DNA of 64,000 bases from Piezodorus guildinii (taxonomy: Eukaryota > Arthropoda > Insecta > Hemiptera > Pentatomidae), in the NCBI GenBank assembly GCA_023052935.1, contig JAJSOM010000007.1, positions 124,001 to 188,000 on the forward strand, given 5' to 3'. Of this stretch, positions 36,674 through 48,968 are shown in pieces; the stretch's first letter is position 1; each line of letters starts with the position of its first letter. The notes beneath the pieces are model-generated. The model made no database searches. It was given only the letters and a program-made list of their open reading frames with translations, and was not told where the DNA came from. The translations under genes and the position numbers were made by a program.

Positions 36674-37832
36674 GTGTGTTTTGATTTATCATGGCCTGTA
36701 CATTGGCCATCATCATTTGACACATGTTGTTTATCATGGTCTGTACCCAGCCCATGATATTTTGTACCCAGTCGGGTTGGTTTGTGGTCGGGGTAGGTAG
36801 CAGCGGGGTTTTAAAGGATCTGCCCGCATAGGTGTTGGGTCCGGATGTGGTGGGGGGAGCCTGATTTGTTGGTTCCTGTGTTGTGGTTATGGGTTTATTT
36901 ATTTCCCTTTTTTGTGATCTGGCCTGTATTATGGCCAGTCTAGTGGGACAGTTGCGGTATGAAGCCACATGTGGACCTCCGCAATTGGCACATTTTGGGG
37001 GTGTGGTTTTGTGGCACGCACTACTGACGTGGTTTCCGCCACAACGGACGCATATTATTATGCGCCCACAGAAGTTTTTTGTATGGCCATACTCCTGGCA
37101 ATTAAAACATTGCTTGGGGCCTGTTGGATGTCTCAGTTTCTCAACTGAGTATAACATGTAGTCTATTGGACCTACTTTTTTAAGTTCGTCTAATGTGACT
37201 GTGTTGTCTGTAGTTACTATAATGTAACTAAGTTCGGTTTTCACACCGTCTTGGTTTCTTTTAACCATCCTCCAGGCGGTTTTGAACCCGCTGAGTTTGG
37301 TTTTTAGGGCGTCTATAATGTTTTCTAATGGGTGTTCTATGTCAAACCCTTTTAATATATATTTATTGTCGGGCTTAGTGCCGCGAGGAGCATATGTATG
37401 GTAATCGATCTCAGGACTATGCTCAAGTAGAGCGTGAATTTCTTTATACGTTTTAAGGGTTTTAGTGTATATTTTTGTTTCGTTATTAAATTGTTTTATG
37501 ACAAAGTCTTCTGTTATGTTGTTTTCAATGAGTGATTTTTTAAGCTCTATGGCTGATATAGGTGGTCTGATTACGAAAGGTGGAGGTGTTTTTGTGTTGT
37601 TATTTGTTGTTGTTGTGTTAGTGTTTGTGTCTGTATTGGTACTGGTCGTGGGTGTGTTTGTAAGTGGTGTATAAATATTTTTCGTTGTTATTGGTGTTGT
37701 CCTTGTAATAGGTCTTGGTTTAACTGTTAATTTTCGTTTTGGTGTAATAAACCCTTCTTCGTCCTGTTGTGGGCTTAGTCGTTTAAGAGGTTTAGATGGT
37801 CCGGGTAACGTGTCCATGTCGTTTTTTGTCAT
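36666..37832 (-). CDS. Family A ORF1 (gag-like), intact
   Basis: 388 aa. Residues 1-85 are Thr/Asn/Pro-rich and low complexity. From PPPFVIRPPISAIELKKSL (83-101) a first folded domain runs to about 142. It is followed by a domain starting YHTYAPRGTKPDNKYILKGF (144-163), like the one associated with zinc knuckles in Jockey-group gags. Knuckles are C242/C245/H250/C255, C261/C264/H268/C273 and C281/C284/H288/C295. The C-terminal 60 residues hold a Met-rich helix (MINNMCQMMMANVQAMINQ). The start is the first ATG after the 5' UTR. Confidence 0.92.
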   Translation of the reverse strand: MTKNDMDTLPGPSKPLKRLSPQQDEEGFITPKRKLTVKPRPITRTTPITTKNIYTPLTNTPTTSTNTDTNTNTTTTNNNTKTPPPFVIRPPISAIELKKSLIENNITEDFVIKQFNNETKIYTKTLKTYKEIHALLEHSPEIDYHTYAPRGTKPDNKYILKGFDIEHPLENIIDALKTKLSGFKTAWRMVKRNQDGVKTELSYIIVTTDNTVTLDELKKVGPIDYMLYSVEKLRHPTGPKQCFNCQEYGHTKNFCGRIIICVRCGGNHVSSACHKTTPPKCANCGGPHVASYRNCPTRLAIIQARSQKREINKPITTTQEPTNQAPPTTSGPNTYAGRSFKTPLLPTPTTNQPDWVQNIMGWVQTMINNMCQMMMANVQAMINQNTHG

Positions 37833-38075
37833 TGTTTTTAAAAATATGTTTCTAATAATTAAACTAAAATTTTCACTAGTAACTATTAGTTTAAAGCACT
37901 AATAAAAATAATAAATAAATGTGTACTCACATTTTGACTTGACGTGAAGTACGGTCAAAATAAACATACACTAAAAAGCCGTTAGGAAAACGGTTAGAAG
38001 GCTTGGCGTCCCCACGTGGTCTAAGCGTCGTCTCAGTAGCTCCTCACTGGTTGGCTGCTGGGTAAACACTGTTCG

Positions 38076-38136
38076 TGTTCACCGAATTTTCCCACTGCTT
38101 TCATTTATACCCGTTTGCCGCTCTGCGCGGGCCAAT
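38076..38136 (-). promoter_or_regulatory. H2A core promoter, unit 2
   Basis: Target copy at 38076-38085, TATAAAT at 38103-38109 and inverted CCAAT at 38132-38136. In sense orientation the family A 5' end begins about 34 nt past the first TATA base. Confidence 0.8.
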
Positions 38137-38667
38137 CACTTTTCGTGGCTGCCCCCCACTCCTCTAAACAGCCTGCTACCTACCGGATGATTCCATCACT
38201 TAAGTGTTCGGAATCCCTTTACATCGACCACCTTAAAAAAAAAAAAAAAAAAAAATACAATTCATTGATATCATTTTTAGTCATAGTTATTATTTATTTA
38301 TTGTATTAAGGGGATTAAATGGTTAGACGTCCATTCGCTTGAACTTCTTAACGGTACCTGCAGGAATGGGGAAAGTGTAGGTAGGACCGACTACTTGGAA
38401 TAAATTGTCCTCCACTCCTGTGAAATTAAGATAGGTAGCGATTGTTGGGGAGGGGGGGGGGAGGGGGGGGGGACGAGAGAGAGAATTTTCATTGAAGTTC
38501 GTTAATTATAATACAGATAATCGAATAATGGTTGTATTCTGTCACCCTGTTAGGTAACTTGGGGCGTGGTTCTCGGATACGGTACATCCTCACGTCAACA
38601 ACCTCGTGGGCGAAGCTAAGGAGGGGAAGGTTACAATCGTATATACGGAGAGGAGGGAGTCTTTGCC

Positions 38668-38701
<34 letters not shown>

Positions 38702-39007
38702 GAAGAGAACTTTTAAACAAAAATGAAATTAGCCGGTTGAATTGTTCTAAATTACTTTCTAACCTAATGGCGTACTTCCATTCTATTTGGATTTGAATAA
38801 CGGGAGGTTATTGTTAGGCGCATGCGTACTAAATTGGTTTTGCAATACTGCAGCTGTTTAGCCGTTATTGATATCAAAGACTCGCCGACATTACTCGGCC
38901 AATCTCGATCCGCTTATCTTATAAACTTGAAAAAGGTTATAATACGAACCATTGTGTTTTTCATCGTTTCCTCCATGGTCGTCTAATTCTACTTAGTGTC
39001 TCCATAT
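38137..39007. other. H2A-H1 spacer, unit 2 to 3
   Basis: Same spacer as 14911-15782, with only short A and G tract differences. No gene is seen. Confidence 0.7.
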
Positions 39008-39047
39008 AGAAAGATGTTAAATTTTTTTAGTGGCTCTGAAAAGAGCC
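39008..39047 (-). terminator. H1 3' stem-loop and downstream CUUUCU, unit 3
   Basis: The stem-loop is at 39032-39047 and AGAAAG on + at 39008-39013, 18 nt apart. Confidence 0.9.
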
Positions 39048-39094
39048 GTTTAAAATCACCACTCCTTGAGGAGGCAGCGGTTGGGGAAAACGAC

Positions 39095-39715
39095 CTACTT
39101 CTTCTTCGGTGAAGCCTTCTTGGCCGCTGGCTTCTTGGCGGGTGCCTTCTTTGCCGGAGCCTTCTTCGCCTTGGGTGTCGAAGCGGGTTTCGCTTTGGCT
39201 ACCTTGGGCTTGGGGGTCTTGGCGGCGGTTGGAGGCTTCTTCGTCTTCTTAGCCTTAGGCGCTGCGGCGGCCTTCTTCGCTGCCGCAGGTTTTGCCTTAG
39301 TTGCCTTGGACTTGCTAGCGACGGACGGTTTGGCGGGAGCCTTCTTTGTAGCGGCTACCTTCTTGCTCTCACCTCCTGCACCGGCGAGTTTGAAAGAGCC
39401 AGATGCGCCCTTGCCTTTGGTCTGGACAAGCGAGCCGGAAGCAACGGCGGAGACGAGGTACTTCTTGATGAAGTGAGACTTCTTCTCCGCATCGATCTTG
39501 TACGTCGAGCTGATGTATTTCTTGATCGCCTGGGTAGATGATCCACCCCTCTCCTTGAGAGACTTGATCGCAGCTGTTACCATTTGAGATACAGGTGGAT
39601 GAGAAGGCGCGGTCTTGGGCTTCTTGGCACCACTTGCCGCGGCGGCCTTACCCTTCTTCGCTTTGGGCGTCGCCGGTGTAGTTGGCGCAGCGGCTTCAGT
39701 TGTAGTTTCAGTCAT
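39095..39715 (-). CDS. H1: Histone H1, unit 3
   Basis: 206 aa, protein identical to the other copies. The ATG is at 39713-39715; the frame runs two codons further, but to a GTG. The leader has lost two bases (gctatgtacc against gctagtgtacc-type sequence in sisters) and is then cut by a B element. Confidence 0.95.
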   Translation of the reverse strand: MTETTTEAAAPTTPATPKAKKGKAAAASGAKKPKTAPSHPPVSQMVTAAIKSLKERGGSSTQAIKKYISSTYKIDAEKKSHFIKKYLVSAVASGSLVQTKGKGASGSFKLAGAGGESKKVAATKKAPAKPSVASKSKATKAKPAAAKKAAAAPKAKKTKKPPTAAKTPKPKVAKAKPASTPKAKKAPAKKAPAKKPAAKKASPKKK

Positions 39716-39743
39716 TTTCACTAGGTTCGCTATGTACCTTGGT

Positions 39744-39815
<72 letters not shown>

Positions 39816-40247
39816 CAGATCCCTCAAACAAAAGAAAAAATAACATTAGTAAGGAAATATCATATAATAAATACTGATAAGTTATTTGTAAACATACCTT
39901 TTTCTACCTGTCTGGTACTTGAAGGGTGATTGATTCTTATATATAAATGATTGAGATCTATACTACCTGTATATTGATGACTCTTATTTGGAGGTGAGGG
40001 GCCTCCGCTTATTGTGCGTTATTAAACGAATAAAACTAACTTAAACAAAATTAATGATAAATTATAAACATAACCATAAAGAAATATAACAAAACTGAAG
40101 TATAAACATAAAACATAAACATGAAATAAAACATAACCATAAGATAGTGAAATAGGATAGGGTGTAGCTGTGGGTGGGGTGGGGGGTGGGAGAAGAGTGG
40201 GAAGAGGGAGTAGGATAATGGAGTAGGATGGGTGTTTAGGAAGGTTG

Positions 40248-42906
40248 CTAGGCAACGGAATGATCTATAATATATTTAGGATTTACTGGTCCCTTACGCC
40301 CCTGCCACCTCTGAGGGAGCTTGGAGGGGGTAATGGATCGGAACAGTGGATTGAATGAGGCAGGGAGATTGTCGTAGAACTTTATGTGTCTCCTTGAAAT
40401 GTGTTGTTGAACAGTTTCAATGTTTAATGTCTCATGAATGAGGTCCATGTTTTTTCTCTCTAGTGTAGTTCGTTTTGTGATTTTTTGGAGTATGTTGTTT
40501 TGACATGATTGAAGGGACTTCAGGGTTGTTGGATAGAGGTAGTGTAGTAGGGGCGCTCCGTGAAGAAGCGATGGTCTAAGGATGGATTTGTAGATTAGGA
40601 TTTTGAGTCGTAGTGACAACCCTGGTGAGTATATTAAGTGGTTTAGTTGTGTAGCTGTGGCGCGTACAATGTTTATTCTGTTTTTGATGTGTGCTGTGAA
40701 TGATAAGTGTGATTCCAGTTTTAGTCCTAGGTATGTGAGGTGTTTTTTAGTTTGTATTACTTTACCGTTGAGTTTGGGTTGTTTCTTGAGTGTTTTCATG
40801 TAAGAAAAAGTTATGGCGTCAGTTTTATCGGTGTTTATGTGAATGTTGATGTCCTTAAGTTGGTTTGTGATTTGTTGGGCTGCTTTTTGGACCTTGCGCA
40901 TTGCTTCATCCGCATTCATACTCGCTGCGTATATGGCGATGTCGTCTGCATATGCGGCAACTTGTACGTTTTCGTATTTTTGCCCTACTATTTGGGCTGT
41001 ATAAATGTTAAAAAGGACAGGCGCAAGGACCGAACCCTGGGGGACGCCGCATGTAACGTTGCGTTTTTCTGATAATTCAGTTTTGACCCGGACAGAAAAT
41101 GTCCGCCCACTGATATAGGACCCAATAATGTCGACCAATTGGTCCGGGAATTGGTGAAGCCGGAGTTTATTGATGAGGATGGAGTGCGACACAGAGTCAA
41201 ATGCCTGTGTGCAGTCAAGAGAGATCATGGCTGTAGCATGATTTTTGTTGAGGTTATAGGCTGTATCGTGCTGTAGCTTTACTACATGGTGATAACAGCT
41301 AACTCCGCGTGTGAAACCAGTCTGTTCTGGCGGTATGACGTCGTGTGAGTCGCAGTGTTTGCGGACGTGTATGAGGAGGAGTTTCTCATAAATTTTTGAG
41401 ATGTGATTGAGAAGGCTAATAGGTCGGTATTCTTCCGGGACCGCTCCTCGTTTTTTGGGTTTTAGGAGTGGAACGATTATAGCATGTTTCCACTCTTTAG
41501 GGAAGTATCTAAGGCGTGAGCATGAGTTGTATATGTTTAGTAGAAACATGTGAGTCTTTCTGGGTAGTTGTTTGAGTAGTACGTATGGTATATTGTCTAG
41601 TCCAGATGACTTGTTTCCTTTTGTGTTTCTCAGTGTTGCAGTCAGTTGCTTATATGTTGAGTGAATGAAGTTTTGTGTGGTCCTCATGACGTGGGGTGTG
41701 TTTGTAGGTTTGGTCAGTGCGTGCTTTGTCTCGGTCGACATAGTATTGTGCTAGTATAGACGCCTGATCTGCAGGAGTGAGAATCTCACCGTCTTGGGTT
41801 ATTTTCACCGATTTTGATTTGGTGTTATGGCTTCTGACCAACTTCCAGAAGTTTTTGGGGTCATGATGTGTACGGCGTAATTGTTCGTGCCATAATGATG
41901 TTTTCCACTGCGACATGAGTGATGTGATTTGTTTTGTGATGCTGTTTATTATTGGTCGGTATGTAGGGTCTTTGGTCCTGTACCAACAGTTCTTGATGTT
42001 GTTCCGTTGTTTTATGAGCTGTGTGATGTGTTTCGGTGGACTTTTGAGGTGTAAGGGTGTTGGGCTGAAAGTAGGTATAGCTGTGTTTGCTGCGTCTTTG
42101 ATGATGTTCTGTAGTTGTATGATGGCCTCGTCTATGTCTTTTGTGTTGTTTAGTGTTTTTATGGTAGGTGTGTTGTTGTAAACAGTATGTTTGTACAGTT
42201 TCCAGTCTGCCTTATGGAAATTATATTTGTAGTCTGTTTGTTGTCTTTTTGTTCTGTCTTGTCCCATTTTGTAGAGCACTGGTATATGGTCGTTGTCACT
42301 AAACTCGATGGTAGTGCAGTCCGTGAATCTGTGTGCCTGTTGTGTGAGGAGTAAGTCTAGTGTAGATGTGTATGCTGGGTTTGAGTGTTGCCTGTATGTA
42401 TATGCATTAGGATATATGATTGTGTATTTTGTTGTTGTGAGGTGTGTTCCTAATGCATTGGGTCTGGAGCAGTTCCAAGTGTGATGTCTTGCGTTTAAGT
42501 CACCTATTATGATGTGTTGTCTGTCCGTTTCAATGTCTTTTAGGAAAGTTTTGAGTGGTTCGGGTGAGGCTGTAGGGCTCCTGTATACACATGTGATTTT
42601 GTAAGTGTATTTCAGTTTAACTTGTATGGTGATTGCAGTGTGTTTGTCGTCACTGAGTGTGTTGTTGTCTATAATCCTAGAGGGGATGTCATTACGTACC
42701 AGTAGGGCAACGCCGCCTTGTTGGGTTGTTGTAGAGTCATGTCTGTATATGTGATATCCCCGGAAATGTACTTGTTTCCGTCTGTTCAGTTTTGTGTCTG
42801 TGAGTGCCATTACGGATGGCCTATGAGAGGCCAGGAGTGTTTCAAGTTCTAGCTTACGAGACATAAGCCCTGTTATGTTATAGTTAATGATGGAATGTTT
42901 ATCCAT
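40248..42906 (-). pseudogene. Family B ORF2, one-base frameshift
   Basis: This is otherwise a complete ORF2 of about 885 codons: endonuclease with GDLNARHHTWN and FSDNDHIPVLY, linker, reverse transcriptase with LDCTQAFD, CGVPQGSVLAPVLF and AAYADDIAIY, and C-terminal region. An extra G in a G run near 41692-41697 (gtggggtg against gtgggtg in the copy at 18449) shifts the frame between endonuclease and reverse transcriptase. It overlaps ORF1 by 8 nt (ATGGATAA). Confidence 0.88.
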
Positions 42907-43944
42907 GGTTTTGGTTTATCATGACAGTTAGGTTTGTCATGATCATCTGGCACATGTTGGTCAGTGTGTTTTGTACCCAGTTTATTATATTGTTGACCCA
43001 GGGAGGCTGGGTTTCTTGTGTGTTGGTTTGTGGTGTTGTGAGTTGAGGCATAAATGTCCCTCCCATTAGGGGCGGTGGCATGAAATTTTGTCCAGTTGTG
43101 GTGGGTGGGATGAAAGTTTGTCCAGTTTGTCCATTTGGGGAGTGGTAGTGGGATTAGACATGTTTTTGGGTAGGGGCACGTGTGTGACTCCCGCGTAAGA
43201 ATTGGGGTCTGAGGTGGTGTGAGGAGCCTGATTTTTTGGTTCCTGGTTGTTAGGCCCTTTGATGACCCTGGTTTGATTTTTGGACTTGATTAGTTCAAGC
43301 CTTTTAGGGCAATTACGGTATGAGGCCACATGAGGGCCACCGCAATTCGCACAGGTGGGTGGGGATGTGCGTGGGCACTCTTTGATTAGGTGGTTTTCTC
43401 CGCACCTGACGCATGTCAGTATGCTACCACAGTAATTTTTTGTATGCCCAAACTTTTGGCAATTATAGCATTGTTTGGGTCCATTTGGGGCTCTCATGGT
43501 TTCTACCTTATAAACCATGTAGTCTATCGGGCCTATTTTTTTGAAATCCTCGATAGTTGTGGTGTTTTCAGTCGTGACAATGAGGTGAGATGTGCACCTC
43601 TTCTTTCCGTCGGGGTCTGTTTTTGTCATTCTCCAGATTGTTTTAAAGCCAGGTAGTCTGGCCTGGAGTGTGTCTTTGATGTTATCAATGGGGTGATCTA
43701 AGTCGAACCCCTTTACTATGAATTTCTTTAAAGGTTTGGTGTCCCGTGGTGCATATGTGTGATAGTCCACGGTTGGGCATGAATTTAATATTAGGATAGT
43801 TTTGTTGTGATCGTCTTTATTATTTAAGAATACTTTTGTTTCGGTCTTATTAGACCTTATATAAAATGAGGTTATATTTTCCTCTACTAAGGCATTTTTT
43901 AATATGACTGCCGACATTGGTGGTCTTATCACAATGGGTGGCAT
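42899..43944 (-). pseudogene. Family B ORF1 (gag-like), 5'-truncated and frameshifted
   Basis: The open part 43066-43944 begins at an internal ATG matching PPPxVIRPP of family A, so about 80-90 residues are missing. It contains YHTYAPRDTKPLKKFIVKGF and knuckles CYNCQKFGHTKNYC, CVRCGENHLIKEC and CANCGGPHVASYRNC. The frame shifts near 43066-43081, after which a 60-aa segment (42899-43081) supplies the usual C-terminus with NMCQMIMTNLTVMINQN. Upstream of 43944 the frame is open into the T77 tract. Confidence 0.82.
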
Positions 43945-43958
43945 TTTTTTCTTATTAT

Positions 43959-43959
<1 letters not shown>

Positions 43960-44041
<82 letters not shown>

Positions 44042-44396
44042 ACACGAATACAATGATATGACTGCCGAATCCTTACCGAGGGTCAGCAGCCGAGCGGGCG
44101 GAGACGGTGCATAGAGATGCAGTGCTATTCCATCATGTTATTAACGGGATGCCAGTACCAAAGGGCATAGAAAACCAGTCCTGTATCTAATCCTAGACAG
44201 TCAATTGGAGTCGCCTTGCCGCCAGGGAAAGAGAATCAAGCGTTTTAATAATATTTTGGAAAACCAGTCGGAAAGATGACATGGGATAACGTCGGATGAG
44301 TGCTAACAACCCCTGAATGAATCAGTTTCCGCCAAGATTGGACGCCGCTAAACTGCACAAAGCCAAGGGATTCTGAAAGGTTAATGGTTCCAAAAG
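43960..44396 (-). other. Inverted copy of H1 upstream host sequence with long poly(A)
   Basis: The segment 44038-44396 is the reverse complement of spacer sequence equivalent to about 3172-3527. The native position in this unit is also present in normal orientation (46981-47341), so it is an extra copy. On the minus strand it reads CTTTTGGAACC... to ...GTGTAATT and then A77 (43960-44037), whereas the native spacer has only A13 there. It lies between a B element 5' end and a fresh H1 target copy. It looks like a copied polyadenylated RNA; an inversion plus tract expansion is the alternative. Confidence 0.75.
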
Positions 44397-44404
44397 ACCT
44401 TGGT

Positions 44405-44409
<5 letters not shown>

Positions 44410-44498
<89 letters not shown>

Positions 44499-46623
44499 CA
44501 ATCCCTCAAACAGAAAAAACATAGAATTAATATAAAAATAATAATGGTAATATACATTAAAATTTGAGTTTACTTACAATACCTTTTTCTACTTACCAGT
44601 ATTTGAAGGCTTATTAATTGATTAGTTATAAAAAAGATACTCCCTGTTCGGTGTGTTGATATATTTTGAAGGTGAGGGGCCTCCTCTTGTTGTTTATATA
44701 GTATATAGTTATATAAAGCTAAATTGAAGAAGAAAACTTAGAACTAAAACATAACAAAAGGTTAAAGGGTACCTGAAAAGAAATTTATTAGACATAGAGA
44801 GGTGGGGGGTGGGGTTGGGTAGTGTAGAAGATATGGAAAAGGAAGGAAGGAAAGGGATAATGAGTGTGGGAGGGGATTATTAAGTAGTATGCTACTTAAT
44901 GATGTATATTGGGTTGACAGGGCCTTTACGACCCTGCCATCTCTCTGGGATCTTGGAAGGTGTGATGGATTGGAAAAGCGGGTTGTATGTCGCTTGTATG
45001 TTGTCATAGAATTTTATGTGTCGTCGTGATATGTGTGTTTGTATTGTTTCTAAGTTTAAAGTCTCGTGTATGTGGTCCATGCTCCGTCTTTCGAGAGTTG
45101 TATGTTTTGTGATTTTTTGTAATATGTTGTTTTGGGTTGATTGAAGTGACTTCAGGGCTGTGGGATATAGGTAATGTAGGAGAGGTGCTCCGTGAAGGAG
45201 TGCGGGTCTAAGTATTGATTTGTATATAAGTAGTTTAAGTCTTAGTGACAGCCCTGGTGAGTATAATAGGTGATTTAGTTGTGCTGCTGTCGCTCGTACA
45301 ATTCGTATTCTGTTTGAAATGTGTGCTGTGAATGATAGATGTGACTCTAGTGTCATTCCTAAGTATGTGAGTCGTTTTTTGGTTTGTATAGTTTCTCCGT
45401 TTAGTTTGGGTTGATGTTTAAGTGTTTTCATGTATGAGAAGGTTATTGCATCCGTTTTGTTAGTGTTTATTTTAATGTTTATGTCGTTCAGTTGGTTTGT
45501 GATTAGTTGAGCTGCGTTTTGGGCCCTGCGCATTGCTTTATCCGCATTCATGCTGGCCGTGTATATGGCAATGTCATCAGCATATGCGGCGACTTGTACT
45601 CTGTCGATTTTTTGCCCTACTATTTGGGCTGTATATATGTTGAATAGTGTAGGCGCTAGGACCGAGCCCTGTGGGACGCCGCATGTCACTTTGCGTTGGG
45701 TAGACAATTCAGTGTTCACACGGACTGAAAATGTCCGTCCACTGATGTATGAACCTATTAAGTCGACCAGTTGGTCCGGAAATCGGTGAAGCCTTAGTGT
45801 TTCAATAAGGGTGGTGTGGGATACAGAGTCGAACGCCTGTGTGCAATCGAGTGATATCATGGCTGTGGCACGGTTTTGTCTAAGGTTGTTGGCTGTATCA
45901 TGCTGTAGTTTAGCAACGTGATGGTAGCAGCTGACTCCGCGATGAAACCCAGTTTGTTCTGGGGGTATTACGTCGTGTGCGTCGCAGTGTTTTCGGACGT
46001 GTATGAGTATTAGTTTCTCATATATTTTTGAGATATGATTGAGGAGGCTGATGGGCCGGTATTCTTCCGGGACCTTTCCTCGTTTTTTGGGTTTTAGGAG
46101 TGGAACTATTATAGCATGTTTCCACTGATTTGGGAAGTATCTGAGGCGAGAGCATGAGTTGAAAATGTTTAGGAGAAACATGTGGGCCTTTCTCGGGAGT
46201 TGTTTGAGTAGGACATATGGAATGTTATCCTGTCCTGTTGATTTGTTTCCCTTTGTTCTTCTCAATATTGCAGTCAGTTGTTTATACGTGGAGTAGAGGG
46301 GGGTTTGTGTGTTGTTTGTCGTGGGGTTGTGTTCGTATGTGCTGACGGTGCGTGCTTTGTCTCGGTCAACATAGTACTGTGCTAGAATGGTGGCCTGATC
46401 TGCGGGTGTGAGAAGCTCGTCGCCTCGGGTAATTTTCACCACTTTTGATTTTGTGTTGTGGCTTCTGACAAGTTTCCAGAAGTTTTTCGGGTCATAGTGG
46501 GTTCGGCGTAATTGATCATGCCATATTGATGTTTTCCACTGCGACATGAGTGTGTTTACTTGTCTAGTGAGGCTGTTTATAATGGGTTTGTAAGTAGGGT
46601 CTTTTGTTCTGTACCAGCAGTTT
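44410..46623 (-). mobile_element. Family A retrotransposon, 5'-truncated, second insertion at H1 site, unit 3
   Basis: Poly(A) tail as T92 (44407-44498). Target copies: ACCTTGGTAATTT at 44397-44409 and TTGGTAATTT at 46628-46637, with GTAC between element and target at the 5' side. The body matches 10703-12834 of the unit 1 copy almost exactly. Truncation falls in ORF2 at CWYRTKDPTYKP. Confidence 0.92.
44892..46623 (-). CDS. Family A ORF2, 5' partial, frame open
   Basis: It covers the linker, reverse transcriptase and C-terminal region, with no internal stop or shift. It keeps the A that is missing in the unit 1 copy at 11519, so the C-terminus is readable (SFTAHISNRIRIVRATAAQL). The endonuclease is absent, so this copy cannot be autonomous. 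The frame runs on into H1 leader sequence to 46757 by chance. Confidence 0.85.
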
Positions 46624-46637
46624 GTACTTGGTAATTT

Positions 46638-47762
46638 CTTGTACCTCGTGTAATTTGGTAAAGCGGGACGGACCGTAACGGAGACGCCATACTTCTTATT
46701 CCCAGAATTATTTCTCCCTTGGATTGTTTTGTGTTCAATTTGTATCTGTAAACTCACCTCTGCGGTTCAGTAGACCCGTTTTACGTCGTACGATTTTCGG
46801 CGCCCTCTCTCCTTACTTCTCTCCACACTCACGCGCGGCCCAGCGCTCACCAAAAACTCGGGCCAAGTCCCAAACGATCGCTGAATCTCGGAGACCGGTC
46901 GTCTTCTCTCCAACTCCTCTCAAAATAGTCATTTTTAAATTACTTCTCCCTCGTGCTCAATAAGTTTCGACGAAACCTCGCTCTTTTGGAACCATTAACC
47001 TTTCAGAATCCCTTGGCTTTGTGCAGTTTAGCGGCGTCCAATCTTGGCGGAAACTGATTCATTCAGGGGTTGTTAGCACTCATCCGACGTTATCCCATGT
47101 CATCTTTCCGACTGGTTTTCCAAAATATTATTAAAACGCTTGATTCTCTTTCCCTGGCGGCAAGGCGACTCCAATTGACTGTCTAGGATTAGATACAGGA
47201 CTGGTTTTCTATGCCCTTTGGTACTGGCATCCCGTTAATAACATGATGGAATAGCACTGCATCTCTATGCACCGTCTCCGCCCGCTCGGCTGCTGACCCT
47301 CGGTAAGGATTCGGCAGTCATATCATTGTATTCGTGTAATTAAAAAAAAAAAAATGAACCATAAAAGAGAACAAGAAATAATTCCGTGTTGACCTTACCC
47401 GTTTAGGAAAACATTTTACGTGGTGTTGTTTAATCCCGGAGCCTGACTTCGGGATAGGGAAAAAAATAGATAAATAAAACTCGGTAGATTGTTATGGAAT
47501 AACGACGCAGTTGAAAGATAGAGGTGAATTTTCATTTGAAATTTGAATTTACATCTAGATTGGTGCTATATGGCCCGATATATCCGAAATGGTATTATTA
47601 AGAATATAGATCATCGTGTAATCATTAATGTTATTCTTTCGTTTTACTCGACCTTTTTAATAACTCTTCAGGTCGCAATCAGGCCTAATAAGAGATATGA
47701 GTGAGTATTTTTATTTTTCATATATACTTGAACTCCTCGTTACACACACACACATACATACA

Positions 47763-47835
<73 letters not shown>

Positions 47836-48894
47836 TCCTCTCTACTTTATATTTTAAGTAGCACATTTGTATGTAAAGTTTATAATTTTGTCTCCTGCCT
47901 AATAATTCCTCATCAATCATTCTCTCTTCATACTCTCAATCTGATCTTTTTACTCCTTAAACCCTTTTATTTCACACCTATCACTCCCCACTCCCCTTCT
48001 TTTTCTCTAACTCATAAATACTCCATTTTCTATCACTATATCTCTTTCAAATTATCCTGCCTTTATTTTCCTACATCAATAATTTTTTCTCAATCTCCTC
48101 GAACCAACATTCTCAATTTCCATTGAGATCTAACTAACAAGCTGCTTTGTTTCATAGTATGAATCTGAAAAGCTCTATTTAGTGGTGTAGAGTAGGATGT
48201 CAAGTCAGAGATACTAACCCCAACACCGTCAATTCCATGAGGATCTAATTAAAGGTAAGTAGCGGAAAAAGCTCTAAAGGGTGAGGTGGGATGCACAGGG
48301 AAACGTAGGGAGGGACGATGAAGTGAAACCAAAGGGAGGAGAGAGCAGCTGAATGAAAAACCGCCTAGGGTAAGGTCGGGAAATTTTGTTACATTATATT
48401 ATATATACTCTGTGAGGGAAAGCAGGTCAGCCAGGTAAGCAGGATTATACGTTCGGAAGGCCTGCGAGTGTTTATTTAGATCAGTTTAGGATTGTTCATA
48501 AATACTTATCTCAATTGTAATATTATGTTAGACTGTATGTGTATGATACAGGCTCATGGTCTGAGATAGGGATGACGAGCAGAGGGTTTCATTTGATGGA
48601 CGGATAAGACGTTACATGCTTTCAAGTGTACTCCCTCGCTTTATAATATCCTTTCCATCATATAGGAATAGAATAAGATAAGAGACAAAACTTAATAAAG
48701 TTGTTATTGTATGTTTCGTTAGAGATTATAACGTTTAGTATACTAATCACACATTCGTAATCCCGAATTAATTAGTGAAATTGTTTAAATACTCGATGAT
48801 TACCGATTGGAAACCCTTTCGATATTCAATTATCGTTATGTTATAACTATATCATTTCTTTGTTCGTGGAAATTTTTGTTGTTTTGCATTGAAC
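46638..48894. other. H1-H2B spacer, unit 3
   Basis: Matches 18632-21084. The part 47880-48360 is badly diverged from its sisters by many small deletions, while both sides are near identical. This is more likely a poorly resolved stretch than biology. No gene is seen. Confidence 0.65.
47742..47893. repeat. CA/CT microsatellite with partial retroelement-like fragment
   Basis: The CT tract (about 47763-47838) is followed by the first half of the fragment also found at 19847-19966, then unrelated or degraded sequence. The (AATC)n tail and second CT tract of unit 2 are missing. Confidence 0.7.
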
Positions 48895-48938
48895 AGAAAG
48901 CGTCTCTTTTTTTCGTTTTGGTGGCCCTGAAAAGGGCC
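48895..48938 (-). terminator. H2B 3' stem-loop and downstream CUUUCU, unit 3
   Basis: The stem-loop is at 48923-48938 and AGAAAG on + at 48895-48900, 22 nt apart as in unit 2. Confidence 0.9.
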
Positions 48939-48968
48939 GTTGAAATTAGCCTGGGAACGATTGACTCG

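Larger units (their letters stand above)
39749..43959 (-). mobile_element. Family B retrotransposon with ORF1 and ORF2, in H1 start site, unit 3
   Basis: Poly(A) tail as T70 (39746-39815). The proximal target copy ACCTTGGTAATTT is at 39736-39748. At the 5' side there is no simple target copy: the element stops inside ORF1 near 43945-43959 and is joined to a T77 tract and an inverted host fragment (43960-44396). The next target copy comes only after that fragment (44397-44409). ORF1 therefore lacks its N-terminal part. Confidence 0.9.
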
